DNA of 64,000 nt. Origin: Leptodontidium sp. MPI-SDFR-AT-0119 (taxonomy: Eukaryota; Ascomycota; Leotiomycetes; Helotiales; Leptodontidiaceae). A program made the translations under genes and the position numbers. Shown here piece by piece: positions 34,150 to 43,615 of this stretch. Under the pieces are notes generated by a model. That model did no database searches and had not been told where the DNA came from. It saw only the letters and a program-made list of their open reading frames with translations. Location of the stretch: NCBI GenBank assembly GCA_020726505.1, contig JAHLEZ010000020.1:868001-932000 (forward strand), read 5' to 3'. Each line of letters opens with the position of its first letter. Position 1 is the first letter of the stretch.

Positions 34150-34745
34150 TTTCTGTGGTGTTCTTTGACAAGAGAGTAGGAAAGGCGGGTGAGGGCAGGC
34201 AGGTAGGTTGAGTGAATGAGGATAACAAGACCGGATGAAGTTGGGTTTACGAAGAAGTGCTGGTCTGTTCTTGACATTAACTAGAACAGAACAGGTGGTG
34301 TTTAAGGTTTTCTTCCTCCAGCCCATTGCCAGGATGTTGGCTCTGAGGGGCCCCCGCCCGGGGGAACTGAGAACTCCATCAAGGCGTGTCCGGAGAACGA
34401 GTCCAACCGGAACCCCAGACCAAAATATTCACAAGCCATTGCGGTATTTGCATAATGAGGATTACTGATCCAGATCCTGCGCGACGCAGTGTCACGAGCG
34501 GAGGAAAGGGCATCCTTCCCCTTCCCTTCCAGTGGCTGTGGAGTTGTGGGGTTGTGGAGTTGTATAGTAATCCCCCAGAACCTTAATTCACATGGTCGCA
34601 AAACTAGGTATGAAACGAGATCCGGGGAACCTGTAAGGTCAAATGTAAACACGGTAGCCGAGCGGACATGTGGGGCCGGCCCTTCCTTTGCCGTCCTGTC
34701 CCGTCCCCACAACATCCAGCGCTCACCTCCAATCACCCCTCTCAC
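34150..34745 (-). promoter_or_regulatory. Upstream region of intact beta-lactamase-like gene, shared with loci A and B
   Basis: Minus-strand similarity to 22.27-22.83 kb and to the split region 24.81-24.95 plus 30.98-31.33 kb; landmarks are CATTCACTCAACCTACC near the ATG, GCGGTATTTG near 34450 and CGTCCCCACAAC near 34705. No gene on either strand is supported here. Confidence 0.55.
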
Positions 34746-35086
34746 CTGAGCTCTGAAATCAATGGAGCCATAATCCCTGTAGATAATGGCTGAAGTGCTA
34801 TGTAGAGGGAACTAGTGAGCAAGTTATTTTGACTTAGTAGTGGAAAATGTGAGGAGGAAAAAGGGAGGGGGCCGGGGGCTTGCACGAATCATAATGATGC
34901 TTTCAGAAGTCTTTGTATTATGACATATTGAAGTGTTGAGAATAGTCTTTGGATTTTGATAACTACACAGTTCTGAAAGCTAACTAGTAAGGCTTCTCCC
35001 AAAGATACCTTCAGTCTTGGAGGTGTGATCCTGCTTTTCTCAGCGGCCGATGTCACAGAGGCGAAAGGCAATTGCCAGAACACTGC
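34746..35086. other. Short intergenic region
   Basis: No gene seen; contains the 3' side of the MBL-fold fragment. Confidence 0.4.
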
Positions 35087-35392
35087 TTACAGCCCCTCAA
35101 ACATTGGTAGACCGAAGGCAACATTGATACCCCAATTTAGCACGTTGGGGTTAAATCTACTGGGGTACAGCTCCTCCATCTTCGCTTGCAGTTCATCAGC
35201 ACTCTTACAAGTTGGGAGAAGTTTTTCGAACTGCTGAATGTACAGCTTTGTTGCAGCCAAGTGGAACACTCCATCTACCTCCCCATCCATCCGATGCCCA
35301 GCGATCACGATCTCGGGTTCCAAAGCCTCAACCTTCTCAATGGCTGCGATCCATTCGTTGCGTAGCTCTGTCGTATTTGCCTCGCCTAACAT
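35087..35392 (-). pseudogene. MBL-fold metallo-hydrolase, C-terminal fragment
   Basis: The minus strand encodes LRNEWIAAIEKVEALEPEI, VIAGHRMDGEVDG and YIQQFEKLLPTCKSADEL then YPSRFNPNVLNWG, the C-terminal third typical of one fungal/bacterial group of MBL-fold hydrolases (the AGH histidine is the last metal ligand). CTAGTCAG directly before ATGTTAGGC looks like a splice acceptor, so an upstream exon may exist, but I could not find the HxHxDH metal-binding motif in 35400-35700. Either the 5' part is lost or heavily decayed. Confidence 0.6.
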
Positions 35393-35699
35393 CTGACTAG
35401 CAAGTTCGAGGCTTCATTGAGGCATCAGCATTATGCAATGTCCATAAATGGTAGAGAAAGACAAACCTCCTCAATGTGATCTCGTTTATAAATCATTTGG
35501 TGACTTTTGGGCCCAGGCGGTAAAGTAATCGTAGCTGTCGCGAGTGGACATTGCACACACCGCGGACTCGTCCAAGGACACGCTTGGAATTACAATTGGC
35601 GGCTTGCCATCTGCTCTATCCTGGCGATCTAAGAGAAAATATTTGTATCAATTCAACGCCTGGACGGCGATGAGTCAAAAGCTGTGAACCATCAGAGCT

Positions 35700-36513
35700 A
35701 TGTCACACTCTTTGCCACGCTATGAAACGCTTTTTCGACTGCAAGTTCTATTAGTTGGAGAACCTCGTCGCACACTTGAAATTAAGAACAAACTCCCAGA
35801 GGGAGGCGGCAGAAGCTGAGCTCCAGAATATACACAATGCAAAGGTTGAAATAGTGGAGAGGCTGGCTGAACTAGAGTCAACGGCAAGCCAGTTGACTCA
35901 ATCTTTAGAAATGGAGGGCAGAACCCACAAACTAGTGGATGTCGAGGCAATGCGGCCCCTGGAAGAGGCACTCAGTAGGCCAGCGCTGGCCAAAGCTCTA
36001 CATAGCAGCACCCAGGATCAAATATGGCAGTGGATAGAGAACAGTGTGGGCGCGATAATTAATCTAAAGCAGGGTGAAGCTCCCAAAAGGGTGACCGTTA
36101 AAGTTGAACCCCAGGGCCGAAGTCCTCGAGATCAGCCGTTACTACGTGCTCCGGTTTTGGCCTCCAATGTGCTCCATGATTCCTACGAGAACTCTTACGG
36201 ATATATGTGCCAGCGGGACTCCTTGCACAAACGTCGAAAGAAATCCAAAGAGGCGGATGAGATATTTGGAGGACTAGACCAGGGCTCTCAATTCACCACC
36301 AGACCGACGACGCTTCGGCGCGCCGCCATTCAAGGACAGGAGACCTCCAGGTTAGCACGTGACATGCAGACAAGGGCTAAGAATGGAATGGCTAGGCCTG
36401 TGCGACCTTCTATAGGGCAACTTCAGCCGTATCCTCCAAATCCATTTTCTACAGATGATGACGATAGGAGCACGGATTATGGTTCCGTGCCTGCGGACTG
36501 CGAGTGGGAATAG
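35700..36513 (+). CDS. Hypothetical coiled-coil protein, 5' end unclear
   Basis: From 35755 an open frame of 252 codons has no ATG before 35911. It begins ENLVAHLKLRTNSQREAAEA and has a heptad-rich helix (VEIVERLAELESTASQLTQS), then a basic, disordered C-terminal half (HKRRKKSKEADEIFGGL). An ATG at 35700 opens SHSLPRYETLFRLQVLL, which looks like the natural start but sits one frame off; a single missing base near 35750 would join the two. I do not recognise the family. The gene may be frameshifted or misassembled. Confidence 0.45.
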
Positions 36514-36973
36514 CGATCGAAATCACTAGCCTTTAGTCGAGTGAAGAGTTGCTGAGAATTTTCTCCTCTGGTTGATGTCAATGACGACGCTTAGTTGATT
36601 GACTTTGGTTGAGGAGGGAGAAAGGGATGGGTTGACGAACCTGAATTCAAGGGAGATATCTCACAAGAGAAGGCTTTGATGGGGAGCGTTATGCTTGACT
36701 GGGAGATATCGGTGACTGGATCTGTTGGGGTGATGCCTCTTTGCTATCTTCGGTTACGCAGAAACCTGATCGTAATTCTCGTCGTGTAGAAAACAATAAA
36801 GAAGGCTGCAATGGCTGCAAGCGCCACGGCATACCACTGAACGGTATCTATTTCCGAGAGGTCTTGATAAGATTGACATAAGGAGACCGAGTTTACCGAG
36901 CAGCAGAAACGATGCAGGTCCCGATAGATCGGTATATGGGGCAACGTGGGGCCCTCGAATAATCTGCAACTAC

Positions 36974-37004
36974 CTGCGATCCGCGACCCCGTCGCGGATC
37001 GCAG
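36974..37004. repeat. Perfect 14-bp-stem hairpin in GATCCGCG-rich tract
   Basis: CTGCGATCCGCGAC, loop CCC, then the exact reverse complement. GATCCGCG-type words recur at 37060-37130. Such GC-rich word clusters are common near the ends of fungal hAT elements, but no partner end is identified. Confidence 0.75.
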
Positions 37005-37223
37005 ATTTAAATCTGGTCCGCGCTCAAATGTTTTGCTGATGTAATGCTGCTACGGTACGCGGCGATCCGCGCGCGATCCGGGGCGGAGTCGCGGAACGCC
37101 ATTTTCAATCTAATCCGCGGCCAGACGTTATGATCTGGGGTTGTAATTTAGATATCAAAAAGTCTGATTCATTACTATCTACTACTGTCTCTAACTAAAT
37201 AGGTGGTAGTACTAACGTAAATG

Positions 37224-37293
37224 GGCTAAGCCCGAGACATAATCGAAGTTAGTAGGTTTAGGCTAAGCCCGACACATAATCGAGGTGAGTAGG
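37224..37293. repeat. 33-bp direct repeat, two copies
   Basis: 37224-37256 and 37261-37293, both starting GGCTAAGCCCGA and ending AGTAGG, with three mismatches, lie about 125-195 bp upstream of the NmrA-like ATG and may be regulatory or simply duplicated. Confidence 0.75.
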
Positions 37294-37418
37294 GTTTTTC
37301 TCCTTACAAATATCTGGTAAGGTATATAATACATGTATGGGATGCACCGATTTCCTTTTGATCTACACAAGTAACCAACAGCAAGCTACAAGCGTCAAGC
37401 CCTCCTGTCAATACCAAT

Positions 37419-38426
37419 ATGTCGTCCTCCAAACTTCTCGTCATTGTAGGCATTACCGGAAATCAAGGCTCCGCAGTTGCAAACACCTTCCTCAACACTC
37501 CAGGCTGGCACATCCGCGGCATCACCCGCGACCCATCTTCTGCTGCCGCCCTCGCATGGACAGCCAAAGGCATTGAACTCGTCAAAGCCACTCTTGACGA
37601 TATCTCTTCCCTCGAACATGCATTCAGTGGCGCCACCGCTATATTCGCCGTCACAGATTTCTGGGTACACTATTATAACCCCGCAAACATCCCAAAGGCC
37701 ACAGAAGCCGGTGTATCCATGAACGAATACGCGCGCGATCTCGAAACCGCACACGGAATGAATGTAGCTCTCGCAGCCAGTTCCCCGGCCGTCTCCTCCA
37801 CGCTCACACATTACATCTTCAGCACCCTGAGCGACACCACGGGACGATCGAAGGGCAAGTACACTTCGAACTTTCACTTCGACTCAAAAGCAGCCGTGAC
37901 GCTGCGAATTCACAAGGAGTTGCCGGGTCTTGCTGCAAAACTGAGTACCGTTCAGGTCGGTATGTATGCCGATAATTGGAAGAGGGGCATCGGGCGAACT
38001 CAGCAACAAAGCGATGGGTCGCTCTTGGTATACATTCCCGAGGGGGATGCAACTCCAATACCATGGGTCGTAGCACATCGCGATACCGGCGTTTTTGTGA
38101 AGGCGCTCCTACTGCATGAGCCCGGCAAACATGTTCTGGGGTGTTCGGAAATGACGACGTTCCGCGAATTTTGGGGGTTGTGGGCTGACATTAAGGGTGT
38201 AAAGGTTGAAATGCCGGAGGTACCATTGGGTGAGTATCTCAAGCCGTTGCCGGAGCCGATGAGAAAAGAAATGTACGATTCCTTGAGCTATATTTGGGAG
38301 TTCGGATACACTGGTGGGGATCCCGAGGTTCGCCTTTTGGCGGATTTGGCACCTGAAGCAAAGACGACCAGCATGAGGGAGTATATAGAGACAGAGGACT
38401 GGTCATCATTTTTTGCGAGCATGTAA
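37419..38426 (+). CDS. NmrA-like family protein (335 residues)
   Basis: One uninterrupted exon of 335 codons. KLLVIVGITGNQGSAVANTF contains the GxxGxxG NAD(P)-binding loop. Further landmarks are GWHIRGITRDPSSA, ATAIFAVTDFWVHYY and the HYIFSTLSDTTG strand. This is the larger NmrA-like subgroup, distinct from the 314-residue proteins at 15.6 and 20.4 kb. Members bind NADP and act as redox-sensing regulators or as reductases in secondary metabolism. The ATG at 37419 follows a 33-bp direct repeat in its upstream region. Confidence 0.88.
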   Translation: MSSSKLLVIVGITGNQGSAVANTFLNTPGWHIRGITRDPSSAAALAWTAKGIELVKATLDDISSLEHAFSGATAIFAVTDFWVHYYNPANIPKATEAGVSMNEYARDLETAHGMNVALAASSPAVSSTLTHYIFSTLSDTTGRSKGKYTSNFHFDSKAAVTLRIHKELPGLAAKLSTVQVGMYADNWKRGIGRTQQQSDGSLLVYIPEGDATPIPWVVAHRDTGVFVKALLLHEPGKHVLGCSEMTTFREFWGLWADIKGVKVEMPEVPLGEYLKPLPEPMRKEMYDSLSYIWEFGYTGGDPEVRLLADLAPEAKTTSMREYIETEDWSSFFASM

Positions 38427-38756
38427 TACTGTCGAGTCAGGAGCTGTAGGTGCAGACTTGGTGTTGCCGGCAGTACGTCTGAACACGCTGTGACAGATAT
38501 GGGAGATTCTCTTATTTTTTGGAGACTTTCAATATGACTTCGATGTTTGGTAGTAATCGAGGTTTCATCAAAACAAAACTTGGTAGTTGGTGTTTGTTTC
38601 ACACGCATGGTTTGGCCACACGACTTTGACTTTCATCCGTTTGACGATTGGACTTAAGCGAAGGTCAACATGGGAGTAACAAGAAGCGAGGCAAGGACCT
38701 TTTATTGCCATACACGTATATACATATTATCATATACAAATCATACCATCACCACT
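38427..38756. other. Intergenic between convergent genes
   Basis: No gene seen; 3' UTRs of the NmrA-like gene and the antigen-like gene. Confidence 0.5.
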
Positions 38757-39435
38757 CTACTTCTCCGCCTTATCCAGCTTCTTCTGGAACTCATCAACAG
38801 ACATAGAAGAATTAGTCGTAACACCATGATGCTTCGACTGCTCCTGGATCTTCTCATGGACATCAACTTTCTTGTGAGTTACGGATGGAACAATAACCTC
38901 TGTTCCCAATATCAGTAAACCGAATTTAACGAATCGCATTGGTGCACGTACCCTTGTCAATCACAGGTTGAACCGTCTCATGCAAATGATGATGCACATG
39001 CTCATCAACAATAGTTGGTTACTTCTTCTCACTCTCGTACCTCTCCTCATCAATGCTCGACTGCACGCCCGCCGTATCGTTCTCCGCCTTTGCCTTCGCA
39101 CTCCCATCATCTTTGTTCACCACGCGCTCCTTCTGCACTGAAGTGTAGTCATGTTTCTCGGGTACCACTTCGGTGTCTTTCAAGGGCTGGATGGTGGTGT
39201 GGTAGTGGTCTTGGTGTTTCTCTTTCTCGACGAATGTCTGCTCGCGGGTCTCGTGCGCTTTCTTTACGTGAGTGTGTTCTACTGCGGGGTTGACTTGTGC
39301 GTCGACGGTGGCATCAACTGTGTCGGGCTTGGTGGTTGCGGCGGTAGAAGACTTGGAGGACGTTTGCTCGGCGTCGGCTGTGGTTGTTGAGCCCTTGCCG
39401 AAGAGCTTGGTGACTGCTGCTGCTGCGTTATCCAT
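38757..39435 (-). pseudogene. Allergen/antigen-like hydrophilic His-rich protein with one nonsense codon
   Basis: Exon 1 39435-38952 and exon 2 38899-38757 (52-nt intron) form 209 codons. The N-terminal part reads MDNAAAAVTKLFGKGS, then EKHQDHYHTTIQPLKDTEV and AKAENDTAGVQSSIDEERYE. At 39021-39019 a TAA interrupts the frame; the same frame then reads PTIVDEHVHHHLHETVQPVID and VIVPSVTHKKVDVHEKIQEQ. The paired HYHTTIQP and HHLHETVQP motifs are typical of a fungal antigen-like family, known to me as stress- or spore-associated with no biochemical role. No splice pair removes the stop. Recent pseudogene or sequence error. Confidence 0.7.
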
Positions 39436-39647
39436 TTTGAATGATTCGATTGTGAAAATGAGAATGTATTGATGATTTGATGAGATTTATTTATTTTTGA
39501 AGGGGTAAATGCCAGGAACAGAGCAGGCTATGCACTCCAAAATATACACCCCCAAAACCCAACGACGTAATGCGCAGAACCCCATTTTCAGATATGCATT
39601 AGCAAAATCGATCAATCCAATTGGAAGTTCAAGGACGCTGGACTCAC

Positions 39648-40632
39648 CTATTGCAAGGATGACAGGAGCAATGCAGACTGCACCTAGCTGGCGTTCAAGA
39701 AGATAGATTGCAATGCCTATCTGAAGTAAATTCGCCCAAAGATCTGTGATGATTAGGTGCAGGTTTTCGGCGATTTGTTCAACGTCGGTACCTATCAAGG
39801 TCATTGCTGCAGAATTGTTGATGTTTGCAGATTTCAAGGTGGTGATCTTTTGGTAAATCATTCCGATCAATCCACCTCGCCCCATCGCCATCAACCTGAA
39901 TGAAAGGTGCTGATACCACCCCGTAGTGACCTGCATAAATGTTTAGTGACTGCAGCACAAAATGAGGATGTACATACCGCAGTTCCGATATACACGAATG
40001 CGTAGGCACCAATCAGTCCGTATCCAATGTTCACATTCTCATTGCCATCTACCGATTGAACAAACTTGATGGCTTCGTAGATCAGAAAGGTTGTGCAACA
40101 TTGAGCCCAACGACACAGAGTCTTGGAAAGACGATAGACAGAATGTTCCAGCGGAATCCAATCAATGCCTGCCTCATGAGGGCGTTCTTATTTTTCTGAT
40201 CGCCTGGGAACATTAGTGGGGCAAAGAGGAGTATTTTCATCAACGAGGGACTTACATGCATCCCACCTTGACTGCAAATCGTCGGATAGCTTCTGCGACG
40301 AAAGGCGTTCATTGATGGGGAAGATATCCTCGGCCGACAGGACATTCTTGAAGCCATTCGCAAGCAAGGAGTTCAGCCACAGAAGAATCCACGACTGAAA
40401 AGGCCGCTCGTAATTTCAGGTGACAAGCCTCGGTACGCAGCGAGTAGAATGCGCCTCTTGCCCAGAGTCTCAAGCAAAAGCATCAAAAACTTGACGGCAA
40501 CAGCGGCAGTGAGAACTACAGCTACAGGATCGTTTGTCGGAAGCAGCCATTGTGTTCTGACTCGGGCGATATCGAAGATGAGTGATACGAACAAGTACGT
40601 GGACAAGGCTGCAATACCGGCTACAACGACAG
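39648..40632 (-). pseudogene. ABC transporter (ABCC/MRP-type) fragment with frameshifts
   Basis: The minus strand encodes AVVVAGIAALSTYLFVSLIF, AVVLTAAVAVKFLMLLLETL and RILLAAYRGLSPEITSGLF, then after a frameshift near 40385 WLNSLLANGFKNVLSAEDIF, then (past an intron) NKNALMRQALIGFRWNILS, a second frameshift near 40092, LIYEAIKFVQSVDGNENVN, an intron and GGLIGMIYQKITTLKSANIN, LIGTDVEQIAENLHLIITD. This is the linker and first transmembrane domain of an ABCC-type multidrug transporter. No nucleotide-binding domain, first exon or second half exists here. The 5' side ends about 60 bp from a duplicated ATPase end on the other strand. Confidence 0.85.
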
Positions 40633-40717
40633 CTGTGATCTGGTGTAAGTTACTTCCTGCCTATTCTATCTTAAGCCCAACGTAAACATCAAGTACCTCA
40701 TTGATAATCTCCTTAGG

Positions 40718-41128
40718 TTCCGCGCCCGCGCAACGACCTTTGTCTGCCTAACCTGGTTCGCGCTGTTCCTGGCCTGGGAAATGGTAAATTTCCGCCGCAG
40801 TTTCTTCCGCATGCAACCTAAATCCACCAAATACTTCACGCAATGGTACCACGATGTTCGACAGAACAGCTTTCTCTTCTGGTCGATCATCGCGGGCTTC
40901 GTGACCATCTTCCCCACACTGTATATACCGACACTGAACACGGTGGTGTTTAAGCATAAGGGGATTACGTGGGAGTGGGGTATTGTTGCGGTGGAGAGCG
41001 TGTTGTTCTTTGCAGGGTGTGAGGCTTGGAAGTTGGCGAAGAGGGTGTATTTTAGGAGGCAAGCTGGGAAGGGGGTTGATGCTGAGAGTAGTTTGGTGGG
41101 TGGGGCTGATGTCGAGAGGGGTGATTGA
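40718..41128 (+). pseudogene. ENA-type P-type ATPase, duplicated 3' fragment
   Basis: FRARATTFVCLTWFALFLAW, SFFRMQPKSTKYFTQWYHDV and TLYIPTLNTVVFKHKGITWE then GCEAWKLAKRVYFRRQAGKG match the last transmembrane segments and tail of the ATPase at 47.2-50.7 kb. Only the C-terminal 137 codons are present, starting at the exon text FRARATT without promoter or start. It keeps the Trp codon that is TAG in the larger gene. Confidence 0.88.
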
Positions 41129-41335
41129 CAGGAGTGTGGTGTGTGGGAAAAGACGTGGTGCGCTGGTTTAGGTGTTAGTTGGCAGAAAACTGCTTGTGAG
41201 CTAGACCGCAGTTCGAGGGTTATGATTATCAAGAAAATGGTTACCGTCCATCCCTGCGTAGCGGAAAACAGTTGGAGATCGGAAGAAGTGATAACAGCAT
41301 GCTTAATTGACTGGAACTGGGTTCCTCCGCGGGAT

Positions 41336-43303
41336 TATCCCCTTAGCTGCCAACAACACATGGTGCCGAGCTTGGTCCACTGGAGCGGCCGCCATTTAGT
41401 GGGGCATTCAGGGCCCGTGCGGGGCATCATCAAAACATCAACAAACCTTTGTTTACTACTTGAAATCTAAGCTTTTTGATGCACACACAATGTCAGTCGC
41501 TGATCCAACTGATGCAGGCACTCTTCGGCCTCAATTGAAGGTTTTGCCAAACGCAGGGACGCATTTCCAGCCTATGAGGCTCGACGAATTCGAGTACGAA
41601 GTGCATATGCCAGAAGATTGCTCTCCCGAGGACCCGATCTCCCTCTTCATTCAGTACTACAATCCAGACATCGTAAAAGCCATTGTTTTGGCTACAAACA
41701 CGTACCAGAGGGATGCTAGGACTCCAGGATCTCGTGCAGCGGCATGGGAACCTACTACTTCGAAGGAGATCTACCTGTATTTGGCCTTCTGTATCTACAT
41801 GACGGTTTACCCTCTCAATTCGATCGAGGGGTACTGGTCTACACAGAAATTGACGCCTTTTCACCCGATTACAAAGCTTCTTTCAAGGAATCGATTTCAA
41901 GAGCTTCGACGAAGATTCCGATTATCGAACGACGATAGTTCCCACCTTTATAATAAGGTTGAACCTTTATAATAAGGTTGAACCTTTATAATAAGGTTGA
42001 ATCTTTGAATAGCCATATTCAAGCTACTAATCTTCGATTCTGGAAACCAGGCTAGCAAGTAGCTGTAGATGAAGCCATACAGCGATTTACAGGCCGAAGT
42101 AAATATATCACTACGATCCCTGGGAAACCAACACCAACTGGCATCAAAATCTGGGTTTTAGCACAGAAAGGCTTCTTCCTTCAGTGGGCATTTCATACAC
42201 CTGGGAAGCAAGGCGGTGCATTCAATGTTCCTAAATGCAAAGGTCTCAACGCAACTCAATCAGTTGTACCCGGCTACATATCATGTCTACCTTGATAACT
42301 TGTTCACTTCGCCACAGTTACTTAAGCACCTACGAGCGATGAATATCGCATCTACTGGAACATGCCGAATCAATTCAGGAGTTGTAAAGGAGCTAGTGGA
42401 TTTGAAGAAGACAAGGGAGAAAGGGGCGAATGCTATGCCGTGGGGAGAGGTTCACTAGTTTCCAACTGCTTCGAATCTAGTTAATCAAACTGGTTTTCAA
42501 GACTTAGCTTTCGCCCTAGCTATGTCGACATTCTGGGACGTCAAATATATAGTTTCTACGATACGAAATCGACCAAAAGCGACATTTAGTAATGCAAGAA
42601 TTACTCGGATCCCGTACGGCGACGCATATCAAAAGCGTCTTTCGATCCCCGCGTTGTACCATTGGTATAATTAGTATATGGGAGCTGTCGATCTAGGTGA
42701 TTAATTACAGAGCCATAACGGAGGCCTTCGACGAATTAGAAGAGGTCCAATTTAAGCTCTTCACTAATGGCTACTACTTGTAGTACTGAGTAACTATTGG
42801 TTAATTTACCAGTACTCCGATTACGAGATTAAAATAATCAACCTTCGGAATCAAGACGATTTTCGCATGCAGCTTGTAAAGGCATTAATTCAAATGGGGA
42901 AGAATGCTCCAAGTACAAAGAAACGGAAGGTTTCAAAGCTAAATAGAAAGGCTTTAGAGGTACCTTTACATCGCCACAAACATGTAAAGATATCTACTTT
43001 TACAAAGAGAAGGGATTGCGTTGCTTATAAAGGTCATACTTTTTGGGAGCGGCCGAAGAAGAGACCTGCGCTTGGAGCGATCGATACTAATCAATCAAAA
43101 CGAAGGAAGGCTACTGTGTTTGGCTGTGAGCAGTGTAATGTCCCTCTTTGCGAAGGGAACATTTGCTTTCAATTGTATTATCAGAAATCATAAATTTAAT
43201 ACCTGAAAACCCTGTTTTTTGATGTTCAGCCTGAATTTTGGTGTTCCTCGCTTAAATTACAGGGCTCATTTAGGTGTGTCGGATCATGGCAGCTAAGGGG
43301 ATA
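41336..43303 (+). mobile_element. piggyBac-type DNA transposon relic with TIRs
   Basis: A 1,968-bp unit bounded by perfect 17-bp inverted repeats (TATCCCCTTAGCTGCCA at 41336-41352 and its complement at 43287-43303), enclosing a decayed transposase. TIRs beginning CCC next to TTAT recall the piggyBac superfamily, which targets TTAA; the flanks no longer match exactly. Confidence 0.75.
41490..43193 (+). pseudogene. piggyBac-like transposase (DDE_Tnp_1_7), inactivated
   Basis: Begins MSVADPTDAGTLRPQ, then DEFEYEVHMPEDCSPEDPIS, LFIQYYNPDIVKAIVLATNT and YLAFCIYMTVYPLNSIEGYW. Then a 19-bp unit is triplicated (41944-42000) and shifts the frame. Beyond it VDEAIQRFTGRSKYIT, WAFHTPGKQGGAFNVPK, YHVYLDNLFTSPQLLKHLRA and the Cys-rich end FGCEQCNVPLCEGNICF follow in pieces with several stop codons. 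VDEAI and YLDNLF contain the first two catalytic Asp positions. Clearly dead. Confidence 0.85.
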
Positions 43304-43333
43304 TACCCGTGGGCACGTGACTATAATACACTC

Positions 43334-43615
43334 TAGAAGAGTAACTTGGACAACCGGCCACCCTCAAACACCCTCGCGGCTTCACAAATTACACCTCTAA
43401 TTAATATTTTATAAATAAATTTATTAACTCATTCGATTATATTACAAATTGTTATTTGGATTCTAAAGTTTAGAGTAATACGAATTATATTAAGTATTAG
43501 TTTTGATTTTGTGAAAATCGAGTCTTTTTCAGCGTCGATTTTTGATTTTCCCTACGGACATTTCTGTAGGGTGGCCGGTTGTCCAAGGTGGCCGGTTGGC
43601 CAGGTTACCCTTCTA
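43334..43615. mobile_element. MITE with CCGGCCACC-type TIR
   Basis: A 282-bp AT-rich core flanked by inverted repeats. The 20-bp arms TTGGACAACCGGCCACCCT-type lie at 43345-43364 and 43568-43587; the right end carries an extra 18-bp copy of the motif. Outermost TAGAAG/CTTCTA bases also pair. No coding capacity. Confidence 0.75.

Larger units (their letters stand above)
36514..37418. other. Intergenic region with hairpin and direct repeats
   Basis: A minus-strand 66-codon frame (36944-36744) ends with one hydrophobic segment (WYAVALAAIAAFFIVFYTT) and a basic tail, a possible small membrane protein or terminal exon, but nothing else supports it. The hairpin and direct repeats are listed separately. 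Confidence 0.4.

Noticed and set aside
36744..36944. 66-residue single-pass membrane protein
   Set aside because: One hydrophobic stretch only, no splice or homology support; left as a note.
39487..39647. Continuation of the ABC-transporter frame beyond 39648
   Set aside because: Reads through a GTGAGT donor; the text after it does not match the family.
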